From Chloroflexota bacterium (GTDB taxonomy: Bacteria; Chloroflexota; Anaerolineae; 4572-78; J111), in the NCBI GenBank assembly GCA_024277275.1, contig JAJRVO010000311.1, forward strand, positions 1 to 41,414: a stretch of DNA of 41,414 nucleotides. Reading direction: 5' to 3'. The notes beneath the pieces are model-generated. The model did no database searches and was not told the DNA's origin. It saw nothing but the letters and a program-made list of their open reading frames with translations. The position numbers and the translations under genes are program-made. Shown in pieces: positions 1 to 6,443 of the stretch; position 1 is the first letter of the stretch; every line of letters begins with the position of its first letter.

Positions 1-22
1 CACTACCCGACATTTTTTAATA

Positions 23-102
23 GGACACAGATTTTCACAGATAAACACAGATTATTTTCAATAAAATCATAAAAATCTGTGTAATCTGCGTAATCTGTGT
101 CC
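23..102. repeat. Palindromic repeat with ACAGAT units
   Basis: This is an imperfect inverted repeat. The left arm starts GGACACAGATT (23-33) and the right arm ends AATCTGTGTCC (92-102), an 11-bp perfect outer stem. Each arm carries further CACAGAT or ATCTGTG units, so pairing can continue inwards with mismatches. It contains no credible gene. It looks like a dispersed intergenic palindrome, but no second copy is visible in this window. Confidence 0.6.
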
Positions 103-142
103 CATTTTCCCCCTTGTAGTGAAAAGTGTCAGGTAATGAAAT

Positions 143-284
143 CAGTATTTACGCAGTTGAACCTCAAAACGCATACTGAGTAGGCGACAGCCGTATCGAA
201 GCGTCGTTTTGAGGCGTTCGCACCCTTCGATACGCCCACTCCCTTTGGTCGGGGCTACTCAGGATGCGAACTGCGTAAGTACTG
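143..284. repeat. Inverted-repeat element downstream of the DedA gene
   Basis: The outer arms at 143-158 and 269-284 match at 15 of 16 positions (CAGTATTTACGCAGTT against the reverse complement of AACTGCGTAAGTACTG). Inside, GCATACTGAGTAGGC and GGCTACTCAGGATGC also pair imperfectly, and TATCGAAG and CTTCGATA form an inner stem. Together with the 23-102 palindrome it accounts for most of the gene-free first 314 bases. It lies just 3' of a minus-strand operon, so it could act as a terminator or RNA-processing site. That role is inferred. Confidence 0.6.
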
Positions 285-314
285 TGCTATATAGCGAACG
301 AGTAAATGTCTTTG

Positions 315-920
315 CTATCTAACAAGCTGGTTCTGTCGCCGGCGGCGAACCAGGAAATAAATCCCCGCCCCCAAAGCGACTACCCCAACCAGCAAGCCGC
401 TGAAATCGCTGATGAACTGGTTGATCGCCTCCCACTGGCTGCCAAAAGCGTAGCCTAACCCGCCATAGAGCAGAATCCAGGTGAACTCACCGGCCACGTC
501 ATAGGTTAAAAATCGCCAGAAAGGGTATCCGCCGCTACCGGCAATAAGATTAGTGGGCACAGCCAGCGGTGTAATCAGAAAGCGAGTCAAATAGATGGCT
601 ATTCCGCCGCGTCGCTCAAACGTGTCTTGCGCCTTTTGCCAGGCCGACGATTGCCCAAAACGGCGCTGCACCCAGCTTTTGGCAAAAAAGCCTATAGTGT
701 AACTGGCGCTATCGCCCAGAATGGCGCCCAACAGCCCAAACCCCGAAGCTGTAGTCAAATCTATGACCCCTTGCCGCACAAACGCTCCGGCGGCCAGCAC
801 AAAAAGCGTGCCCGGCACCGGCAACCCCAGCGCGCCTATGAGCAAGGCCAACCCCAGCGCCGGCGGGCCATAGGTCAACATTCCGGTCAGAAAAAACTCG
901 GTCAGGTCAAAATCAGTCAT
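315..920 (-). CDS. DedA/SNARE-associated family membrane protein
   Basis: The product is about 201 aa of polytopic inner-membrane protein. The ATG at 920 is preferred over an upstream in-frame start at 1019, because the longer form adds about 33 charged residues from the overlapping gene. Visible DedA-like features are an N-terminal hydrophobic stretch with GLPVPGT, a GDSASYTIG segment, and the conserved block RRGGIAIYLTRFL..PTNLIAGSGGYPFWRF followed by W and a final membrane segment ending RRRRQN. DedA proteins are linked to membrane homeostasis and undecaprenyl-phosphate or phospholipid translocation. The substrate here cannot be told. The gene overlaps the 3' end of the upstream gene by 8 bp, which suggests translational coupling in an operon with the membrane protein and the REC-PAS regulator. 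Confidence 0.85.
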   Translation of the reverse strand: MTDFDLTEFFLTGMLTYGPPALGLALLIGALGLPVPGTLFVLAAGAFVRQGVIDLTTASGFGLLGAILGDSASYTIGFFAKSWVQRRFGQSSAWQKAQDTFERRGGIAIYLTRFLITPLAVPTNLIAGSGGYPFWRFLTYDVAGEFTWILLYGGLGYAFGSQWEAINQFISDFSGLLVGVVALGAGIYFLVRRRRQNQLVR

Positions 921-1317
921 TGTCTGCCTCGTTGGGGGGTGGATGTTCAGCCTTGTATTGGGTGATAGCTTCCTGAATGACCTTGAGTATCGCTCCAGGC
1001 TCGCCCTCAAAATAATCACGGTTTAACCGGTACAGGCCCTTATCTTGATTACCTTCTTGGGGAATACCAATTTGCTCAAAGATGTACTCTTCCGGCACGT
1101 CATAGGCAGCCGCAATGTAGGGGATTGTCATCCAGCCGCGAATAAGTTCAACATCGGTGACGCCCGGCTCCAGGCTTGTAAATTGGATGCGCAGAAAAGA
1201 GCGCACCGCCCGAAAGCCAAAGAAGATAATCAAAATGATGCCCACCACCATCAGGCCGGTGGTCAATATTTTTTCCCGCCGCGAGCGCGGGGGTGGCGGT
1301 TTGGTTAGTTGGCTCAT
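913..1317 (-). CDS. Small single-TM membrane protein of unknown function
   Basis: The product is 134 aa and not assigned to a named family. A basic N-terminus (PPPPRSRREK) precedes one membrane segment (about residues 19-38, TGLMVVGIILIIFFGF). The remaining ~95 residues form a polar domain with a RGWMTIPYIAAAYDVPEEYIF segment, a DKGLYRLNRDYFEGEPG segment and an acidic end. The positive-inside pattern puts this domain outside the membrane. The domain resembles short winged-helix-like or 'steps into a pathway' segments seen next to membrane redox proteins, but this is weak. The Shine-Dalgarno GAGGAGGT lies within the last codons of the preceding regulator gene (stop at 1324-1326), and the 3' end overlaps the DedA gene by 8 bp. 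The gene is therefore the middle of a coupled three-gene operon. Confidence 0.8.
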   Translation of the reverse strand: MSQLTKPPPPRSRREKILTTGLMVVGIILIIFFGFRAVRSFLRIQFTSLEPGVTDVELIRGWMTIPYIAAAYDVPEEYIFEQIGIPQEGNQDKGLYRLNRDYFEGEPGAILKVIQEAITQYKAEHPPPNEADND

Positions 1318-1323
1318 AGATTG

Positions 1324-2991
1324 CTATACCTCCTCTTCGTAAAAATCGGGATAAAATTCTTTCATACAATCCGGACAGATACCGTGGCTGAACTCTGCTT
1401 CAGAATGGTCTCGAATATAGACCGACACATCCTGCCAATAGCCTTCATCATCACGAATCTTTTTGCAGTGGGCGCAAATGGGGAGCAAGCCTTTGAGTGT
1501 TTTGATGTTGTCAAGGGCTTCTTGCAGGTCAGTAATCAGTTTCTCACGCTCATCTTCTGCTTGTTTGCGCTCGGTGATGTCCAGTATATATTCAATCATC
1601 TGGACAATATCACCTTGATCATTAAAAATGGGATAGCCGTGTACTTCAACATTAATTAGGTTGCCCGCTTCATCAAAATGAATATGCTCTACCATAACCG
1701 GCCCCTTTGTTTTTTGGACAATTGCCAGGGGACAGGGATGTTCCAGACCACCACAAGGTTCGCTCCAGTGATGCGTCAGGGCATAGCAAGTTCTCATTTC
1801 TATTGTCCCTAAAGCCCGGGCGGCTGAATTGGCGATTTGAAGAGTGTAATCATCCACGTTGATGACATAAAAGGGATCAACCAGCGATTCGATGATATTG
1901 TTCAGAAACTCATTTTGCTGTTGGATTTTCTGCTTTGCCTGCATCCGTTCAGCGATTTCCTGGTGAAGTTGTTCATTGGCCCTGGTTAGTTCGGCGGTGC
2001 GCTCTGCTATCAGTTCTTCAAGGTGGTCGCGGTATTTCTGCAAGGCTTCCTCCGCCTGCACCCGCTCGGTGATATTGTGAATGATAGAGTAAAGCAGTCG
2101 ATGTCCCTGAACGTTAATGACAGGTACGGAATGAACCTCAACGTCCCGGATTTCTCCGGTAGCCAGGCGGTGTTTGAAGAGGAAGTGGTTGCGTTTTTCC
2201 GCTATCGCCTGTTCCATTTCTTGAGCCACTTGCTCTGGCGTGAAGGTGTTGATGTCCATAATTGTCAGCGATTCCAGTTCTGTCCGGGTGTAACCATAGA
2301 ACCGTTGGGCGGCCGCATTGGCCTTCGCAATCGCCCCGGTTTTTGGGTCAATGAGTAGCATGACCGACCCATGCCGATCAAACATCTGCTGGTATAATTC
2401 TTTGCTGGCCTGTAGCGACTTTTCTGCCTGCACCCGTTCGGCAATTTCCTTTCTCAACTGCTGGTTGGCTGTTAAAAGTTCCACTGTGCGTTTCCTGACG
2501 CGGGTCTCCAGTTCAACGTTTGCTTGCCGCAGCGTCGCCTCTACCCGCTCCCGCTCAACAATTTCTTGTTGTAGTTGAGCATCTTGCGCCTCAAGTTGCT
2601 TTTGTAAGCTGCGAGTAGTCAAATGTATAATGACACGAGCTAATACCTCGTCAGGATGAAAGGGCTTGGTGATGTAATCCGCCCCGCCCAGTTCAAACCC
2701 CTTGATCTTATCCGCGGGCGACATAGCTCCGGTCAGGAAGATAATAGGAATATCCCTGGTGGCTTGTTTAGCCTTCAGGCGGCGGCATGTCTCAAAACCA
2801 TCCAAGTCGGGCATTTTTACTTCCAAAAGGATGAGGTCCGGCTTGATACGGGCAACTCGCTTGAGCGCGGCTTCTCCGCTTTTAGTCGTCAACACCTTAA
2901 ATCCGGCCTCGCGTAAACAACTGTTCAACGCCTTCAGGGTGTTTGGCTCATCATCGACAATCAGAATTGTGTTTTTCTTGGGTTTTGTCAT
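1324..2991 (-). CDS. Response-regulator receiver / PAS-PAS signalling protein with C-terminal Cys cluster
   Basis: The product is 555 aa and cytoplasmic, with no TM segment. Residues 8-125 form a REC domain with acidic pocket D13/D14, conserved T87 and K109. The usual phospho-acceptor position is Glu57 (LILLEVKMPDLDG), not Asp. Coiled-coil linkers (about 126-190, 317-357) flank two PAS domains (about 194-316 and 358-482), each ending in the typical DITERxQAE motif. PAS2 has a C..C insertion (EPCGGLEHPCPL). The C-terminal 54 residues hold C506/C509 and C539/C542 with H536, a small zinc-finger-like module known at the end of many PAS regulators. No histidine kinase, GGDEF, EAL or DNA-binding domain is present, so it probably works as an adaptor. 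The ATG at 2991 starts directly before the REC fold. It heads an operon with the two downstream membrane-protein genes. Confidence 0.92.
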   Translation of the reverse strand: MTKPKKNTILIVDDEPNTLKALNSCLREAGFKVLTTKSGEAALKRVARIKPDLILLEVKMPDLDGFETCRRLKAKQATRDIPIIFLTGAMSPADKIKGFELGGADYITKPFHPDEVLARVIIHLTTRSLQKQLEAQDAQLQQEIVERERVEATLRQANVELETRVRKRTVELLTANQQLRKEIAERVQAEKSLQASKELYQQMFDRHGSVMLLIDPKTGAIAKANAAAQRFYGYTRTELESLTIMDINTFTPEQVAQEMEQAIAEKRNHFLFKHRLATGEIRDVEVHSVPVINVQGHRLLYSIIHNITERVQAEEALQKYRDHLEELIAERTAELTRANEQLHQEIAERMQAKQKIQQQNEFLNNIIESLVDPFYVINVDDYTLQIANSAARALGTIEMRTCYALTHHWSEPCGGLEHPCPLAIVQKTKGPVMVEHIHFDEAGNLINVEVHGYPIFNDQGDIVQMIEYILDITERKQAEDEREKLITDLQEALDNIKTLKGLLPICAHCKKIRDDEGYWQDVSVYIRDHSEAEFSHGICPDCMKEFYPDFYEEEV

Positions 2992-3147
2992 AGCAAATTC
3001 ATCCCTGATTCATTTCACGCTTCTCATTCCCAACACTTCATAGGCGGATATTGGCTCTGCCTTGCCTTCAAGCTATGTTCGTTATTCATTCTGTTAGAAT
3101 CCTGTTTCTGCGACTTTTGCCAAAGACGGGTCGAGTTGCCTGCGTCC

Positions 3148-3156
3148 ATTATACCA
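3148..3156 (-). promoter_or_regulatory. Extended -10 element upstream of the REC-PAS operon
   Basis: Read on the minus strand, the site is TGGTATAATGG, matching the extended -10 consensus TGnTATAAT, about 155 bp before the regulator ATG. No good -35 is seen 17 bp upstream, which is usual for extended -10 promoters. The role is inferred from the motif and position alone. Confidence 0.4.
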
Positions 3157-3451
3157 TTTTTTGGGGTTTTATCTATACTCGCCTGGTTCTCTTATTGTTT
3201 GTTCACCGGCAGACAATAAGGCAGATTTTGCCGGAAGAAATGCCGGATGCCTGCTCAGGTAAGCCGGCCTCCGGGGTACAACTAAATATTTGGGAGTTGT
3301 TTTATTGTTCCAGAATACAGGTTACAAACCTTTGCCTTTAGGCGGAATTGCTTTCAGCGATTTTCTGGGCTAGACTGCCTTGTTGGGAGGTTAGCACCTT
3401 AGAATCCTTGTTTTTTGGGCAAGAAAAATCATTGTAAACGCGGCAAATTTG

Positions 3452-3517
3452 CGGATAAGCGAATGGCGAAAATGGGTCGGCCTTTCATTCGCCACATTCG
3501 CCATTCCGGTTTATCCG
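3452..3517 (+). promoter_or_regulatory. Leader hairpin just upstream of ridA
   Basis: CGGATAAGCGAATGGCGAA (3452-3470) pairs with the stretch 3497-3517 (TTCGCCATTC then TTTATCCG) with a small bulge, around a 26-nt loop. The structure ends about 5 nt before the ridA Shine-Dalgarno AGGAGA (3522-3527). It could affect translation or mRNA stability. It also contains the GGCGAATG/CATTCGCC motif found in the palindrome at 6395-6413, so it may equally be a dispersed repeat copy. Confidence 0.5.
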
Positions 3518-3532
3518 GGTTAGGAGAAAACA

Positions 3533-3979
3533 TTGCGAAAACAGATCACTACCAAAAACAGAGCAAAAGCCATAGCGCCTTATTCGCCGGCAATTCTGGC
3601 CGACGGGCCAACGGTTTATATCTCCGGCCAGATTCCGGTTAACCCGGAAACTGGCGAATTTCAACGGGGCAGCTTTCGGGAACAAGCCAAAGTAGCCTTT
3701 AATAATGTTGGCGCACTGCTGGAAGCAGCCGGTACTTCGTGGGAGCACGCGGTAAAGGTCGGCATCTTTTTAGCCGATCTTAAAAATTTTGCTGAGATGA
3801 ATGAAATTTACAAGGAGTATCTCACAGAACCCTATCCGGCCCGGACCACCATTCAGGCTGTGTTGCCGCCCAACGTGGCAATTGAGGTTGATTGTATTGC
3901 TGTTATTCTACAAAAACAGGCCCCCAACCTGATCATTGGATCAGGGGAAATTATTAGTGAAAATGAGATAAAACTTTAA
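3533..3979 (+). CDS. ridA: RidA family (YjgF/YER057c/UK114) enamine/imine deaminase
   Basis: The product is 148 aa; typical family members are about 128 aa. RidA hydrolyses reactive enamine/imine intermediates such as 2-aminoacrylate made by PLP enzymes and is cytoplasmic and trimeric. Visible family blocks are APYSPAILADG (15-25), YISGQIPVNPETGE, the AGTSWEHAVKVGIFLADLKNF segment, and YPARTTIQAVLPPNVAIEVDCIA with the substrate-binding Arg104 and Glu118. The last 20 residues (from about 129) extend beyond the usual family end. The start is TTG, chosen for a good AGGAGA Shine-Dalgarno 5 nt upstream and the correct N-terminal alignment. A 23-bp gap to the FAH-family gene suggests one transcript. 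Confidence 0.92.
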   Translation: MRKQITTKNRAKAIAPYSPAILADGPTVYISGQIPVNPETGEFQRGSFREQAKVAFNNVGALLEAAGTSWEHAVKVGIFLADLKNFAEMNEIYKEYLTEPYPARTTIQAVLPPNVAIEVDCIAVILQKQAPNLIIGSGEIISENEIKL

Positions 3980-4002
3980 CAGAGAAGAGGGATTATAAAA
4001 AA

Positions 4003-4881
4003 ATGAAATTGATTACATTTAAGACCGGCAACGGCCCGCGTCTTGGCGCGGTTGTTGACCATCAGGTTGTCGATCTTGCTGAAATATCATCAGGCGATTT
4101 GCCGGCCGATATGCGCAGCTTTTTGGAATTAGGCGAGGCCGGGTTTGAGACAGCTCGTTCTACCGTTGAACAGGCTTTGACCGACGGGCAAACAATGTCG
4201 CTTGATACCGTGACCATTCTGGCTCCGGTTCTAAATCCATCCAAGGTTATAGCCATTGGGCTGAACTATATGGACCATTGCCGGGAGCAAAATGTCGAGC
4301 CGCCCAAGTCGCCCATAATATTTACCAAGTTCTCAACCGCTGTCATTGGTCCGGGGGAGACTATTCGGTGGAACCCCGACTTGACCAGCCGCGTGGATTT
4401 TGAGGCTGAATTGGCTGTGGTTATGGGGCGTCGGGCGCGACACATTAGCCAGGCTAAAGCTCTGGACTACGTGGCCGGCTATACCATTTGCCACGATGTC
4501 AGCGCCAGGGATTTACAATTTGGCGACGGCCAGTGGGTGCGGGGCAAATCTTTGGATACTTTCTGCCCGCTTGGCCCATACCTGGTCACCAAAGATGAAA
4601 TAGCCGACCCGAACAAGCTGGCTATTCGCTGCACGCTCAACGGGCAGGTTGTGCAGGACTCCAACACGGCTGAAATGATCTTTGACGTTCCTTTTCTCAT
4701 CGAATACATTAGCCGGGCCTTCACCTTGCTGCCGGGCGATATCATCACCACCGGCACGCCGGATGGCGTGGGCGTCTTTCGCTCGCCTAAACTTTTTTTG
4801 AAAGATGGCGACGAGGTTACTATTGAGATTGAAGGGTTGGGCCGGTTGACCAATTCTTGTGTTGAAGAAAAACTGGCTTAA
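4003..4881 (+). CDS. Fumarylacetoacetate hydrolase (FAH) family protein
   Basis: The product is 292 aa with an N-terminal cap (about 1-75) and an FAH catalytic fold (about 80-290). Motifs include VIAIGLNYMDHCREQ, the metal ligands E134 and E136 in VDFEAELAVVMG, D165 in CHDVSARD, K182 in RGKSLDTFCPLGPY, and TTGTPDGVG near 249-257. The family cleaves or isomerises C-C bonds of beta-diketo acids: hydroxymuconate isomerase/decarboxylases, acylpyruvases, ureidoglycolate lyase-like enzymes and oxaloacetate decarboxylases. The true substrate cannot be chosen from sequence. Pairing with RidA fits clean-up of reactive oxo/imino acids, but this is inference. The stop codon TAA shares three of four bases (TTAA, 4878-4881) with the stop of the convergent LPXTG gene. 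Confidence 0.92.
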   Translation: MKLITFKTGNGPRLGAVVDHQVVDLAEISSGDLPADMRSFLELGEAGFETARSTVEQALTDGQTMSLDTVTILAPVLNPSKVIAIGLNYMDHCREQNVEPPKSPIIFTKFSTAVIGPGETIRWNPDLTSRVDFEAELAVVMGRRARHISQAKALDYVAGYTICHDVSARDLQFGDGQWVRGKSLDTFCPLGPYLVTKDEIADPNKLAIRCTLNGQVVQDSNTAEMIFDVPFLIEYISRAFTLLPGDIITTGTPDGVGVFRSPKLFLKDGDEVTIEIEGLGRLTNSCVEEKLA

Positions 4882-6134
4882 CGTTTGGTTCTCATCGCCC
4901 GCCAGCCGCCAATACCCAACCCCAACGTCAGTAGAGCAGACAGTGAGAGTTTGACAAAGTCTGAGGTGGTTTGGTTACTGCCGGTTTCCGGTAAAGGTGC
5001 AATCCCAGGCGGTTGGGGCGTTGCCTCGCCGGGAGAAGCATCCTGAGCCGGGGATAAAACGGTTGGAGCAGCTTCGGGCGTATCCTGTTCAGGGACAGCG
5101 ACCTGACTTTCTGATGGGTCAGGCGAAGGTGGAACCGGCGTAGATGATATAGACGCTTGAGAAGCCCCTTGGCCGGCGGGAGTGGCCTGATGAACCGTCT
5201 CGGACGAGATATCCTCCGGGGATGCTGCCTGGTCAAGCGCGGCATCTTCAGCGTCTTGGGGCGAGTCGGCCAGAATTAGCGCTGCGGGTATCAGAGAATC
5301 GCTCAGGTCAATTTCAATGACCTGAGGCGTAATTTGCTGATCGTAGGTAAAAGTAACCCGCACTTTGGGTGCGGTCTGGGCGACCTGCATAGCGGTTTCT
5401 GCCTGTTGCAGCAGAGCGTTAATTGATACACTGCCACCGGGTGGGATATCTGTTACATTAAATTGGAAACGCCGTGGGTTAAAACTTGCCACGTTGCCTT
5501 TGTCAATTTCAACCGGCGGAGATACTTTTACGTAGGTTGGGGGCAAAATTTCTACCAGCCCGCCGGTAGCTGTTACCGGGGTGCGATTTTCTATTTGAAC
5601 GGCCAGCCGGTTATCCATTAAATCGCCCAGAAGAATGACGGGGATTGGGGGATCATCTCCCCAGTAGTAACCAAGATTTACGTGTTCATCGGCTTCGCTA
5701 ACCAGTCGAACGGGCCAGTTAATAGTGGCCGGTTGAGGGCCTGCCGGCGGTAAGCGTAAACTTATCACGGCTCGACCCGCTCCCAAATCACCAATTTGAT
5801 AAAAACCGTTGCTGTCGGTGACGGTTTCTATCTGCCACCCCCCTCCATCAACAACAACCGTCACGCCGCCTTCATAAGCGGCGCTGGAGTAGTTGTACAC
5901 AAAGCCCGATATCCGCGCTCCGGCAGGGGCGGGTACGGTATCGCTTTTGTCGCCATCATCGCTATCTTCGCCACCGCCGCCGCCATCGGGCGATGTTGGT
6001 GTCCTGGGCGGCGGTTGTGTTATTGGGTGGTTGGCTCCCCGCGCTAAAACATAGCTGACAACAAATAGGCTTTGGGTGAGCATTAAACAAATACAGATAA
6101 AAGCTATCTTTTGTAGGTTTATCATCTTTTTCAT
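4878..6134 (-). CDS. LPXTG-motif surface protein with carboxypeptidase-regulatory-like/Cna-B-like domain
   Basis: The product is 418 aa. A signal peptide (KKMINLQK then a hydrophobic run to about residue 30) is followed by a Pro/Gly/Asp-rich linker. A beta-sandwich of the carboxypeptidase-regulatory or Cna-B type lies at about 72-135 (ARISGFVYN..TVTDSNGFYQIGDLGAG). An unassigned middle domain runs to about 285, then a long Pro/Ser/Thr/Ala/Glu-rich stalk (about 287-380). The C-terminus has a full sortase sorting signal: LPETG (381-385), a hydrophobic helix (about 396-412) and the basic tail RAMRTKR. It is therefore predicted to be anchored at the cell surface by a sortase. No sortase is encoded in this window. 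It lies 3' of the giant surface gene on the same strand and has its own strong promoter, so it may be regulated separately. Its stop overlaps that of the FAH gene. Confidence 0.88.
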   Translation of the reverse strand: MKKMINLQKIAFICICLMLTQSLFVVSYVLARGANHPITQPPPRTPTSPDGGGGGEDSDDGDKSDTVPAPAGARISGFVYNYSSAAYEGGVTVVVDGGGWQIETVTDSNGFYQIGDLGAGRAVISLRLPPAGPQPATINWPVRLVSEADEHVNLGYYWGDDPPIPVILLGDLMDNRLAVQIENRTPVTATGGLVEILPPTYVKVSPPVEIDKGNVASFNPRRFQFNVTDIPPGGSVSINALLQQAETAMQVAQTAPKVRVTFTYDQQITPQVIEIDLSDSLIPAALILADSPQDAEDAALDQAASPEDISSETVHQATPAGQGASQASISSTPVPPSPDPSESQVAVPEQDTPEAAPTVLSPAQDASPGEATPQPPGIAPLPETGSNQTTSDFVKLSLSALLTLGLGIGGWRAMRTKR

Positions 6135-6175
6135 TATGTGTGCCTCTTTTTATTTGTGGCTTGCTATCTATAACG

Positions 6176-6273
6176 GGTGCGTCCCAGATTCTAGGAAACT
6201 GGGATAAACCAGGGGGGATTCGGGGGGATACCCCCCGTGCCCCCCGTGCTTTCCCCAATTTTGGGACGCATCC
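6176..6273. repeat. Palindromic element in the LPXTG gene leader
   Basis: GGGTGCGTCCCA (ending 6187) pairs with TGGGACGCATCC (6262-6273). The interior is G/C-homopolymer rich (GGGGGGATACCCCCCG near 6223-6238), giving a second stem. It lies between the predicted transcription start (about 6302) and the start codon (6134), so it would be transcribed as part of the 5' leader. A similar G6/C6 hairpin occurs near 33856-33892. Confidence 0.5.
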
Positions 6274-6308
6274 ATCTGAAACAGATAGGTGATGAAGGGG
6301 CTAACCTA

Positions 6309-6338
6309 ATTATATACGTATTTTTGACATAATGTCAA
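6309..6338 (-). promoter_or_regulatory. Near-perfect sigma-70 type promoter for the LPXTG gene, overlapping a palindrome
   Basis: On the minus strand, a perfect TTGACA (6338-6333) is followed after 18 bp by a perfect TATAAT (6314-6309). The -35 hexamer is one half of a perfect 15-bp palindrome, TTGACATAATGTCAA (6324-6338), which would suit a repressor or activator dimer. The predicted start near 6302 gives a leader of about 170 nt. Confidence 0.7.
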
Positions 6339-6363
6339 GACACAGGTGAATTACTGTGTTATT

Positions 6364-6443
6364 GGGTGTGTTTCAGTCCAGTTGTAGGGGCGTTGGGCGA
6401 ATGCCATTCGCCCCTACAAGTTCGACTCATTTGAAACACGCCC
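6364..6443. terminator. Nested palindrome at the 3' end of the giant gene
   Basis: The outer arms GGGTGTGTTTCA (6364-6375) and TGAAACACGCCC (6432-6443) match at 11 of 12 positions. The inner arms TTGTAGGGGCG (6382-6392) and CGCCCCTACAA (6409-6419) are perfect, and GGGCGAAT/ATTCGCCC forms an alternative inner stem. The right arm touches the giant gene's TAG stop (6443-6445). A bidirectional transcription end or mRNA-protecting hairpin is likely, although there is no strong U-run. Confidence 0.5.

Larger units (their letters stand above)
2992..3532. other. Gene-free divergent spacer
   Basis: The 541 bp lie between the divergent regulator and ridA genes. Apart from the extended -10 element and the ridA leader hairpin listed separately, nothing convincing is seen. 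Short open frames here have no plausible ribosome-binding site and no recognisable protein pattern. Confidence 0.5.

Noticed and set aside
3051-3341. 96-aa plus-strand frame in the regulator-ridA spacer
   Set aside because: Irregular composition, no Shine-Dalgarno, no recognisable motif, and it runs over the predicted regulator promoter.
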